Positions 1 to 5,539 of a DNA stretch of 5,993 nucleotides are shown here, piece after piece. Made by a program: the position numbers and the translations under genes. Numbering within the stretch: the first letter of the stretch is position 1; each line of letters opens with the position of its first letter. This DNA comes from DASPXK01 sp035637315. Lineage in GTDB: Bacteria > Chloroflexota > UBA6077 > JACCZL01. The stretch is from the NCBI GenBank assembly GCA_035637315.1, contig DASPXK010000368.1:1-5993 (forward strand). Direction: 5' to 3'. Below the pieces are notes generated by a model. It was not told the DNA's origin and did no database searches. It saw nothing but the letters and a program-made list of their open reading frames with translations.

Positions 1-25
1 GCTATACTGGCGCGAAGACGCTGAC

Positions 26-30
26 AGGAG
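26..30 (+). promoter_or_regulatory. Ribosome binding site of the dehydrogenase gene
   Basis: AGGAG lies six bases before the ATG at 37, which is good Shine-Dalgarno geometry and supports that start. Only 36 bases precede the gene, so whether it is the first gene of its transcript cannot be seen. Confidence 0.7.
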
Positions 31-36
31 TCGGGG

Positions 37-1035
37 ATGCCGCTGACGGTGGTTCGCGGGCTGCTCGGGCGTGGGGATACGGACGATACCCTGGCCGTCG
101 AGCGGTCGACGCTCGCCGACGTGGACGCCCAGGTAGTGGCCGTGCCGATCGCGGAGCGCGAGCGGCTGCTGTCGCTCCTGCCTGAGGCCGATGGCCTGAT
201 GGGCGTCTCGCAGATCGACTCCGAGATGATCGGATCGATGGAGCGCTGTCGAGGGATCGTAACGATCAGCCACGGCTTCAACTACATCGACCTCGAGGCG
301 GCGACGGGGGCCGGCATCCCGGTCGCGAACGTCTTCTTCTGCCATCGCGAGGTTGCCAACCACACCCTGATGTTCTTGCTGGCTGCTACGCGCAAGCTCG
401 TCCCCCTCCACAGCTGGCTCAAAAACGGGCAGTGGCGACGCAGTGAGCAATCCCCGGTTCCGCCGCTCTATGGCCAGACCATCGGTCTGATCGGTTTTGG
501 ACACATCGGCCGCGAGGTAGCCCGCCGCATGCTCGCATTGGACATGCACGTTCTCGCGTACGATCCTCTCGTTAGCGCAGAGCAGGCCGAAGCGAGCGGC
601 GCCGAGCTAGTCGACCTGGACGAGCTCCTGAGCCGTTCAGACTATGTGTCGCTGCATGCCCCGTCCAACGCTTCGACCCGCAGGATCCTGAACGAGCGGA
701 CACTTGATCTGATGAAACCATCGACCTGGGTGTTCAACACAGCGCGCGGCGACCTGATCGACGAAGCGGCCTTGTATCGCGCCCTCAAGGAGCAGCGAAT
801 CGCAGGCGCGGGACTGGACGTCTTCGAGGTTGAGCCGACCCCGCCGGACAACCCGATCCTGCTGCTCGACAACGTGATCGTGACCCCCCACGCGGCCGGC
901 TACTCCGACGAGGCGGTCCGCTCAGGCCAGCGGCAAGGGGCCGAGGAGATGAAGAGAATCTTGTCCGGCCAGTTTCCTCGTAATATCTGCAATCCTGAGG
1001 TGCGTGGCCGAACGCGCTTTCCGTTCGCTGACTAA
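37..1035 (+). CDS. D-isomer-specific 2-hydroxyacid dehydrogenase, NAD-dependent
   Basis: This 332-residue protein has the usual length and layout of the D-2-hydroxyacid dehydrogenase family (phosphoglycerate, glyoxylate/hydroxypyruvate and D-lactate dehydrogenases). These are soluble cytoplasmic enzymes that interconvert a 2-keto acid and a D-2-hydroxy acid. The Rossmann motif GFGHIG is at residues 153-158, with an acidic residue, Asp176, at the end of the second strand, which favours NAD over NADP. The catalytic set is present: Arg237 in NTARGD, Glu266 in DVFEVEP and His285 in TPHAAG. The C-terminal NPEV near residue 319 resembles phosphoglycerate dehydrogenase-like members. The substrate loop at 77-85 reads ISHGFNYID, unlike the common GxGxDNxD form, so the substrate cannot be named. 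There is no ACT domain, so a full-length SerA is unlikely. The stop is 24 nt before the binding-protein gene, which suggests co-transcription and a role in metabolising the imported ligand (inference). Confidence 0.93.
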   Translation: MPLTVVRGLLGRGDTDDTLAVERSTLADVDAQVVAVPIAERERLLSLLPEADGLMGVSQIDSEMIGSMERCRGIVTISHGFNYIDLEAATGAGIPVANVFFCHREVANHTLMFLLAATRKLVPLHSWLKNGQWRRSEQSPVPPLYGQTIGLIGFGHIGREVARRMLALDMHVLAYDPLVSAEQAEASGAELVDLDELLSRSDYVSLHAPSNASTRRILNERTLDLMKPSTWVFNTARGDLIDEAALYRALKEQRIAGAGLDVFEVEPTPPDNPILLLDNVIVTPHAAGYSDEAVRSGQRQGAEEMKRILSGQFPRNICNPEVRGRTRFPFAD

Positions 1036-1046
1036 GAACCTGGACA

Positions 1047-1055
1047 TGAGGAGGT
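1047..1055 (+). promoter_or_regulatory. Strong ribosome binding site of the binding-protein gene
   Basis: TGAGGAGGT is nearly the full anti-Shine-Dalgarno complement and ends five bases before the ATG at 1060. It is the strongest site in the operon. This fits the need for more binding protein than permease, and it fixes the start codon. Confidence 0.8.
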
Positions 1056-1059
1056 AGAC

Positions 1060-2751
1060 ATGGCCACGGAGTTTCGCCTGACTCGCCGGATGTTCCTCGA
1101 GCGGTCCATGCTGCTCGGCGCCGCGAGCGCCTTGCTCGTCGCGTGCCAGCAGGGCCCGACCGCCCCGCCTAAAACCGAGCCAAAGCCGACCGAGGCGCCC
1201 AAGGCGCCCGCCCCGGCCGCTCAGCCGACCGCCGCGCCGGCAGCCGCCAAGCCGGCCGAGGCGCCGCCAGCGGCCACGACGGCGCCGGCCGCTCAGGTCA
1301 AGAAGGGCGGCTCGATCACGATCGCCCAGGAGCTCGATCCGGTCTCGCTCGACCCGCACAAGAGCAGCAATTTCTCGGCCGTCCAGGGCTTCGAGCACGT
1401 CTATGAGAGCCTGACTCAGTACGACGAGAAGCTGAACGTCCAGCCGGCGCTGGCTGAGCGCTGGGACGTCTCGTCGGATGGTACTCAGTACACGTTCTTC
1501 CTCAGGAAGGACGTCAAGTGGCACGACGGTAAGGAGTTCACGGCCGCGGACGTCAAGTACTGGCACGAGCGCATGATGGCCAAGGAGACCGTCGCGCCGT
1601 ACAAGAACTGGTTCGACATGATCGAGAGGATCGAGGTCGTCGACAAGAACACCGCCAGGGCGATCCTCGGCAAGCCGTATCCCCCGCTCCTGGCCACGTT
1701 CGCCGCCCTGCGGGGCGGCGCCATTGTCCAGGAGGGGGCGGCCGAGAAGATGAACCTGGCCACCGCCGCGATCGGGACCGGACCCTGGAAGCTGGCCGAG
1801 TACGTGCCGCAGAGCCACCTGAAATACGCCAAGAACAAGGATTACTGGAACAAGGAGCTGCCGTACCTCGACGAGATGACGATGAAGATCACGGTCGACG
1901 AGGACGCACGCGTAGCAGCACTGCGGGCCGGCCAGGTAGACTACGGGTTCTTTAGCCAGGAGGGAGCGGACCGGCTCAAGCCTGATAAGAGCATCACCGT
2001 CGTCGAGAGCCCCAAGGCCTGGCTGACCGTCGCCCAGGTCAACACAAGCCGCAAGCCATTCGACGACGTGCGGGTCCGCCAGGCACTGCGGCTGGCTCTC
2101 GACCCCAAGGAGATCATTCAGAAGGCAGTCTCTGGGGCGGCGGCCCCTTCAGGCCCCGTGCCGACGGGCCATACCGACTGGTTCATCAAGCCCGAAGATC
2201 TGAAGTACCAGAAGCCTGATTACGAGAAGGCCAAGGCGCTGCTCGCGGAGGCTGGCCACCCCAACCTGAAGTTCACCATCCTGTCGTCGCCGCAGTACCC
2301 GGAGTTCGTGAGCACGGCGCTGGTGATGCAGGACGCGTTCAAGAAGATCGGCGTCGACGCCGAAGTCCAGCAGCTCGAGTGGGGAACGTTCGTCAAACAG
2401 GTGAACGCGCCGAACTTCGACTACGATGTCGAGATCACGGCTCGTACGTTCTACCCCGACCCTGACCATTACATGTTTCCCTACTTCCACTCGAAGGGCG
2501 TCAACAACCCCAACCAGTCATACGCCAATTCCAAGGTCGACGAGCTGCTCGAGAAGGGCCGAACTGTGGCCGACCCAGCACAGCGGCACCAGGCCTATTT
2601 CGAGCTCCAGAAGGTCCTGGAGGACGAGCTGCCGCACTTCTGGTTCTACTCCGGCATAAACATCGAGGCGGTCCGCAACTACGTCAAGGGTTACATCCCC
2701 TCGTTCACCGGACGCCGCATCTTCCTGAAGCAAACCTGGCTGGACCGGTAG
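1060..2751 (+). CDS. ABC transporter substrate-binding lipoprotein, family 5 (peptide/nickel/oligosaccharide type)
   Basis: This is the extracytoplasmic ligand-binding subunit of an ABC importer, 563 residues long. The N-terminus has a twin-arginine-like motif, TRRMFLE (residues 8-14), a hydrophobic stretch, and a lipobox LVAC with the lipidated Cys at residue 29. It is therefore probably exported folded by Tat and anchored to the outer face of the membrane. Residues about 31-79 are a low-complexity Ala/Pro/Thr/Lys linker, common in Chloroflexota and other lineages. The SBP_bac_5 fold starts near residue 84. Its hallmark block at 131-165 contains LAERWDVSSDG, YTFFLRKDVKWHDG and TAADV; a second block, DVRVRQALRLALDPKEI, lies in the middle. 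These motifs make the family assignment safe. The ligand is uncertain, since the family takes up di- and oligopeptides, nickel, opines and oligosaccharides. The gene heads the transport part of the operon, and its TAG stop lies inside a palindromic repeat. Confidence 0.95.
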   Translation: MATEFRLTRRMFLERSMLLGAASALLVACQQGPTAPPKTEPKPTEAPKAPAPAAQPTAAPAAAKPAEAPPAATTAPAAQVKKGGSITIAQELDPVSLDPHKSSNFSAVQGFEHVYESLTQYDEKLNVQPALAERWDVSSDGTQYTFFLRKDVKWHDGKEFTAADVKYWHERMMAKETVAPYKNWFDMIERIEVVDKNTARAILGKPYPPLLATFAALRGGAIVQEGAAEKMNLATAAIGTGPWKLAEYVPQSHLKYAKNKDYWNKELPYLDEMTMKITVDEDARVAALRAGQVDYGFFSQEGADRLKPDKSITVVESPKAWLTVAQVNTSRKPFDDVRVRQALRLALDPKEIIQKAVSGAAAPSGPVPTGHTDWFIKPEDLKYQKPDYEKAKALLAEAGHPNLKFTILSSPQYPEFVSTALVMQDAFKKIGVDAEVQQLEWGTFVKQVNAPNFDYDVEITARTFYPDPDHYMFPYFHSKGVNNPNQSYANSKVDELLEKGRTVADPAQRHQAYFELQKVLEDELPHFWFYSGINIEAVRNYVKGYIPSFTGRRIFLKQTWLDR

Positions 2752-2793
2752 GGGCGAGGTCCCCTCGCCCTGGGCGGGGGGACCCCGCCCCTA
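2749..2793. repeat. GC-rich double-hairpin palindrome (REP-like) between binding protein and permease
   Basis: The 47-nt gap is almost wholly one palindrome. Arms of 22 nt (2749-2770 and 2772-2793) surround a single T and match except at two positions, one of which would be a G-U pair in RNA. Each arm is also a hairpin by itself: GGGCGAGG at 2752-2759 pairs with 2763-2770 across TCC, and GGGCGGGG at 2772-2779 pairs with 2783-2790 across GGA. The RNA can thus form two small stem-loops or one long one. There is no U-tract after it, so a classic intrinsic terminator is unlikely. It may instead protect the upstream mRNA from 3' decay or partly attenuate the permease genes, as REP elements do between malE and malF (analogy). 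The first three bases are the stop codon of the preceding gene. Confidence 0.8.
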
Positions 2794-2798
2794 TAGGC

Positions 2799-3749
2799 AT
2801 GACTCGCTATCTGATCGGCCGCCTGTTCTGGTGCATCCCGGTGATGCTCGGAGCGTCGGTGCTGATCTTCGTATTGCTGCGCTTCCTACCGGGCGACGTC
2901 GTCGACATCATCATTGGCTCAGAGGGAAGCGCCACGCCGGAGGTACGGGCCACCATCCGGCGGTTGTTTGGCCTCGACCAGCCGATCTACGTGCAGTACC
3001 TGGTTTGGATCGGGGCCGTGCTGCGCGGCGACCTCGGCAGCTCGCTGCGAACCAGCCAGCCGGTTGGCGGGCTCCTCCTCTCACGGCTCCCGATCACGAT
3101 CGAGTTAGCTTTCTTGTCCGTAGGCATCTCCGTCTTGCTGGCGGTTCCGCTGGGTGTGCTGGCGGCCGTCAAGCGCGGGGGACCGGCCGAGCTCGTCTCG
3201 CGACTCGTCGGCCTGGTGGGATTGAGCCTGCCCAACTTCTGGCTGGCCACGATGCTCATCCTCATCGCCTCGCTCGGATTCGGGTGGCTGCCCAGCCTGA
3301 TCTACGTCAGCCCGCTCTCCAATCCAATCGAGAACCTCAAGCAAATGCTCATGCCCGCCGTCTCGCTTGCGTTAGCGCTGATGGCCATCGTCCTGCGGAT
3401 GACTCGATCAGCAATGCTCGAAGTGCTCAGCCAGGAGTACGTGAAGACTGCTCGAGCCAAGGGACTCGCCGAGCGGGTGGTGCTGATGCGACACGCGCTG
3501 AAGAACGCGATGATCCCGGTCATCACCGTTGTCGGGATTCAGATGGGCACCTTGTTCGGCAGCACCGTCGTCATCGAGCAGATCTTTGGGCTGCCGGGCA
3601 TGGGATGGACCTTCGTCAACGGCATCTATCAGCGTGACTACCCGACGGTCCAGGGCGCCGTGCTGATGCTGGCTCTGACGTTCGTGTTCGTCAACCTGCT
3701 CGTCGATATGGCGTACGCCTACCTGGATCCCAGGATTCGGTATGGCTGA
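2799..3749 (+). CDS. ABC transporter permease, DppB/OppB family
   Basis: This 316-residue inner-membrane permease forms half of the translocation channel with the next gene product. The N-terminus MTRYLIGRLF with a first hydrophobic helix at about 9-29 and FLPGD right after it is typical of DppB/OppB proteins. Further membrane segments are likely near 100-124, 135-160, 184-200, 238-262 and 285-308, giving six in all. The EAA loop that contacts the ATPase is at about 213-233 (EYVKTARAKG), followed by the conserved FGLPGMG at 263-269 and a family-typical end, LDPRIRYG. No good Shine-Dalgarno precedes the ATG; the upstream bases belong to the palindrome. The N-terminal family match nevertheless supports this start. 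The gene overlaps the next one by 8 nt, so translation of the permease pair is probably coupled. The ligand is set by the binding protein and is unknown. Confidence 0.95.
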   Translation: MTRYLIGRLFWCIPVMLGASVLIFVLLRFLPGDVVDIIIGSEGSATPEVRATIRRLFGLDQPIYVQYLVWIGAVLRGDLGSSLRTSQPVGGLLLSRLPITIELAFLSVGISVLLAVPLGVLAAVKRGGPAELVSRLVGLVGLSLPNFWLATMLILIASLGFGWLPSLIYVSPLSNPIENLKQMLMPAVSLALALMAIVLRMTRSAMLEVLSQEYVKTARAKGLAERVVLMRHALKNAMIPVITVVGIQMGTLFGSTVVIEQIFGLPGMGWTFVNGIYQRDYPTVQGAVLMLALTFVFVNLLVDMAYAYLDPRIRYG

Positions 3750-4635
3750 TCGCGCCGCCGCGCTCGCGGCAGACCTGCCACTACCCTCGGTTCGGACCCC
3801 GCCGACCCCAGCCGCTCGCTGGCGGCGGATAGCAGCCAAGAACCCGCTTGGCGTGCTGGGCACGGTGCTGATCGCGTTGCTGGTCGCGACTGCCGCTCTG
3901 GCCGGGCTGCTCGCCCCGTTCGACCCGGTCGCGCAGATCGCGCGTCGGCTGACCGCTCCAGACGGGATCTATCTGCTGGGCACCGACGAGTTCGGGCGAG
4001 ACATCCTGAGTCGGATCATCTTTGGGACCCGGATCTCACTCTATGTTGGAATGGTCTCAGTCGGGATCGCGCTCGGGATCGGCGGAACGTTGGGGTTGAT
4101 CGCGGGCTACTTCGGCGGCTGGATCGACAACATCCTGATGCGCCTCATGGACGTCATGTTTTCGATCCCCTCACTGGTGCTGGCGATCGCCATTACAGGC
4201 ATTTTGGGCCCAAACCTCAGAAACGCGATGATTGCGATTGGGATCGTTTACACCCCAACCTTCGCGCGGGTGGCGCGCGGGCCAGTCCTGGCGGTGATTC
4301 AGAACGAGTACATCGCCGCCGCGCGAACCGTCGGCGCGCGGGACGGTCGGATCATCTTCCGCCACGTCCTGCCCAATGTCACTGCCCCGATCATCGTCCA
4401 GACCACGCTCAGCCTGTCGACCGCCATACTGGCGGAAGCAGTGCTGAGCTTCCTGGGATTAGGGACCCAGCCCCCGGAGCCATCATGGGGGACGATGCTT
4501 GGGACCGGGCGCAAGTTCATGGAGACGGCGCCCTGGGTGGCAATCTTCCCCGGCTTTGCCATCATGCTAGCGGTGCTGGGCTTCAACCTCCTGGGCGATG
4601 GCCTTCGCGATGCGCTCGACCCGCGCCTGAAGTGA
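3742..4635 (+). CDS. ABC transporter permease, DppC/OppC family
   Basis: This second, heterodimer-forming permease is 297 residues, a normal length. After a Pro/Ala-rich cytoplasmic tail, the first membrane helix spans about 37-58. The conserved DppC/OppC block LLGTDEFGRDILSRIIFGTR follows at 78-97, then helices near 100-123 and 137-155, the EAA loop at about 189-211 (EYIAAARTVGARDG, FRHVLPN), the conserved LSFLGLG and PPEPSWG at 235-250, and a last helix near 264-286. It ends in GLRDALDPRLK, also typical. The start overlaps the DppB-like gene by 8 nt (ATGGCTGA), with a weak AGGA at 3732-3735. No ATPase gene follows: the next gene lies on the other strand beyond a palindrome, so this is the last gene of the operon. 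Its TGA stop is the first three bases of a tandem repeat. Confidence 0.95.
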   Translation: MADRAAALAADLPLPSVRTPPTPAARWRRIAAKNPLGVLGTVLIALLVATAALAGLLAPFDPVAQIARRLTAPDGIYLLGTDEFGRDILSRIIFGTRISLYVGMVSVGIALGIGGTLGLIAGYFGGWIDNILMRLMDVMFSIPSLVLAIAITGILGPNLRNAMIAIGIVYTPTFARVARGPVLAVIQNEYIAAARTVGARDGRIIFRHVLPNVTAPIIVQTTLSLSTAILAEAVLSFLGLGTQPPEPSWGTMLGTGRKFMETAPWVAIFPGFAIMLAVLGFNLLGDGLRDALDPRLK

Positions 4636-4666
4636 GGGATGAGGAATGAGGGATGAGGAATGAGGG
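4633..4666. repeat. 14-bp tandem direct repeat, two copies plus a partial third
   Basis: TGAGGGATGAGGAA occurs at 4633-4646 and again, identical, at 4647-4660. TGAGGG at 4661-4666 begins a third copy before the sequence runs into the adjoining palindrome. The first TGA is the stop codon of the permease gene. It looks like non-coding purine-rich filler; no protein reading of this stretch is convincing. Confidence 0.85.
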
Positions 4667-4690
4667 GGAGGCGCCTCCCCCTCATTCCTC
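4655..4690. terminator. Perfect 36-bp palindrome between convergent genes, possible bidirectional terminator
   Basis: Eighteen-base arms meet with no spacer around GAGGCGCCTC (4668-4677) and match at every position. As RNA it would fold to a very stable stem with a short loop on either strand. It sits 20 nt after the stop of the permease operon and 5 nt before the stop of the convergent small gene, the right place for a shared terminator. No U-tract follows on either strand, so it is not a textbook intrinsic terminator. It may act as a 3' stability element or simply be a mobile repeat. The palindrome is certain; the terminator role is inferred. Confidence 0.5.
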
Positions 4691-4694
4691 CGTG

Positions 4695-4892
4695 TCAGAC
4701 CTCCTCCGGCTCGAGATCCTTGATGACGTCGTCGATGTACCCCCAGGCCCGGTAGAACCGGTGCAGCGCTTGTTCCAGCGAATCGCCCTGCGCGGGAGCG
4801 TAGCTCTCGGCCCAGCGGGCGGCGAGCTGAATCTTGGCCACAGACTCGTCGTTACTCGAGACGGCAATCCGCAGGTTGGCGTCTTGCTCCAC
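4695..4892 (-). CDS. Small hypothetical protein, 65 residues
   Basis: I do not recognise a family. The predicted product is acidic and probably mostly helical. It has a short polar N-terminal segment (EQDANLRIAVSSNDESV), a likely helix with IQLAARWAESYA, a second with SLEQALHRFYRAWGYIDDVIKDLE, and an acidic end, EPEEV. There is no signal peptide, membrane helix or metal-binding motif, so a cytoplasmic location is likely. The start is GTG at 4892 (reading leftwards), with GGGAG eight bases upstream, which is acceptable Shine-Dalgarno spacing. The composition is more protein-like than the overlapping frames, which read as Arg/Ser/Pro-rich noise. The gene converges on the permease operon across a palindrome and diverges from the S24-like gene across an inverted repeat, so it is probably transcribed alone. 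Confidence 0.65.
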   Translation of the reverse strand: MEQDANLRIAVSSNDESVAKIQLAARWAESYAPAQGDSLEQALHRFYRAWGYIDDVIKDLEPEEV

Positions 4893-4910
4893 GACACAAG
4901 CTCCCGATTT

Positions 4911-4974
4911 GTCATCCTGAGCGCAGCGAAGGATCTCGATGGCTAAGGAGATCCTTCGCTGCGCTCAGGATGAC
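4911..4974. repeat. Perfect 27-bp inverted repeat with 10-nt spacer (dispersed repeat type)
   Basis: The arms are 4911-4937 and 4948-4974, exact reverse complements of each other around GATGGCTAAG. The arm begins GTCATCCTGAGCGCAGCGAA. As far as I recall, this sequence is widespread between genes in several environmental bacterial phyla, where it is often mistranslated as peptides like VILSAAKDL. It encodes no transposase and is best seen as a non-autonomous or structural palindrome. It occupies most of the 77 bp between two divergent genes, so their promoters must lie in or next to it. The ATG given for the plus-strand gene is inside the right arm. Confidence 0.85.
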
Positions 4975-5458
4975 TATAACCCGGCCGCTCCACTCGATAC
5001 AGCCGCCGGCCTATCCGTTCCGCGACCGCCTGCTAAACTTCTGCACACCAGGTCTCTCCGAACCGGATGCGCAGGAGCGAGTCCCCAAAGTGGCAGCCGC
5101 GTTCAGCTACAACTCAGAGCTCCCTGGGGGGCGGGCGCCCTTCTGGATCAAAGACGACTCGCTGTCTGGCCTCGGACTCCATCGCGGCGATGCCGTCAGC
5201 GTCGATTCGAGCCTCGAGCCCAAAGACGGCGACCTGGTCCTAGTGGAGGTCGCCGTCGAGGATGAGAGCTCCGAGCGGACAGTCCGCCGTTACTACGAGG
5301 ATGGTGGCGAAGTCACGCTGAAAGCGGCCAACCCGGATTATCCAGATGTGTTGCTGCCGTCGGACCAGGTCTTCGTAGTCGGAGTTGTCCGGACGCGCGT
5401 CCGCTTCGAGCCGGTCGACCGCGACCTCACCAGGATCGTCGAGGAGCCACTAGAGTGA
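4970..5458 (+). CDS. LexA/UmuD-like S24 domain protein, no HTH, catalytic Lys replaced by Arg
   Basis: The 162-residue frame carries a C-terminal fold like the self-cleavage domain of LexA, UmuD and phage CI repressors. Around Ser64, DDSLSGLGLHRGDAVSV aligns with LexA GMSMKDIGIMDGDLLAV. Next come DGDLVLVEV (86-94), TVRRYY (104-109) aligned with LexA TVKRL, NPDYPDVLLP (121-130) and a closing strand, VFVVGVVRTRV. The nucleophilic Ser is kept, but Lys is replaced by Arg106, and the loop before it is five residues longer than in E. coli LexA. Self-cleavage is therefore doubtful. Residues 1-50 do not resemble a winged helix, so DNA binding is not expected. The ATG at 4970 lies in the upstream repeat with no close Shine-Dalgarno (AAGGAG is 19 nt away). 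GTG at 5090 (residue 41), with AGGAG at 5073-5077, is an alternative that keeps the whole domain. Its role is unknown: a signalling, accessory or decaying SOS-type protein. Confidence 0.75.
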   Translation: MTITRPLHSIQPPAYPFRDRLLNFCTPGLSEPDAQERVPKVAAAFSYNSELPGGRAPFWIKDDSLSGLGLHRGDAVSVDSSLEPKDGDLVLVEVAVEDESSERTVRRYYEDGGEVTLKAANPDYPDVLLPSDQVFVVGVVRTRVRFEPVDRDLTRIVEEPLE

Positions 5459-5465
5459 CGGCCTC

Positions 5466-5530
5466 GCCCTCAGGCGTAGCGTCTTTTCTCCCCCCTCCCC
5501 TTGTGGGACAGAGGGTTGGGGGGTGAGGGC
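5466..5530. terminator. Imperfect C-rich/G-rich hairpin between convergent genes
   Basis: GCCCTCA at 5466-5472 pairs with TGAGGGC at 5524-5530. Inside these, the C-tract 5490-5495 pairs with the G-tract 5518-5523, and CCC at 5497-5499 can pair with GGG at 5513-5515. It starts 8 nt after the S24-like stop and ends 10 nt before the stop of the minus-strand gene, as expected for a shared terminator. The unpaired stretch on the left arm and the lack of a U-tract after the stem make the function uncertain. Confidence 0.4.
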
Positions 5531-5539
5531 CATAGCCGC

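Noticed and set aside
3..8. TATACT as a possible -10 element of the operon promoter
   Set aside because: The -35 region would lie outside the window, so the promoter cannot be tested here, and a single hexamer occurs often by chance.
922..1818. Long minus-strand open frame of 298 codons opposite the dehydrogenase end and binding-protein start
   Set aside because: Its product is Arg/Gly/Leu-rich low-complexity sequence, the antisense of the Ala/Pro linker and high-GC codons. The plus strand there holds two genes with clear family motifs and ribosome binding sites.
2831..3637. Plus-strand open frame of 268 codons inside the first permease gene
   Set aside because: It is an out-of-frame shadow: Arg/His/Pro-rich with no motifs, while the overlapping frame is a complete DppB-like permease.
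3408..3863. Minus-strand open frame of 151 codons across the junction of the two permease genes
   Set aside because: It has no recognisable features and lies opposite the conserved EAA region and C-terminus of one permease and the start of the next.
4653..4946. Plus-strand open frame of 97 codons running through the palindrome, the small gene and the inverted repeat
   Set aside because: It begins in the tandem repeat and ends with the typical mistranslation of the dispersed repeat (VILSAAKDL). Its middle is antisense to the more convincing small gene.
4911..4974. CRISPR repeat or insertion sequence end
   Set aside because: There is only one inverted pair, with no regularly spaced direct repeats, no spacers and no transposase. 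A lone dispersed palindrome explains it better.
4975..4980. TATAAC as a possible -10 promoter element for the S24-like gene
   Set aside because: No -35-like hexamer is found at 16-18 bp upstream. If real, it would require a start downstream of 4970, but the evidence is too thin for a feature.
4939..5265. Plus-strand open frame of 108 codons starting in the inverted-repeat spacer
   Set aside because: It opens with repeat-derived residues (MAKEILRCAQDD) and then becomes Arg/Pro/Ser-rich out-of-frame sequence over the S24-like gene.
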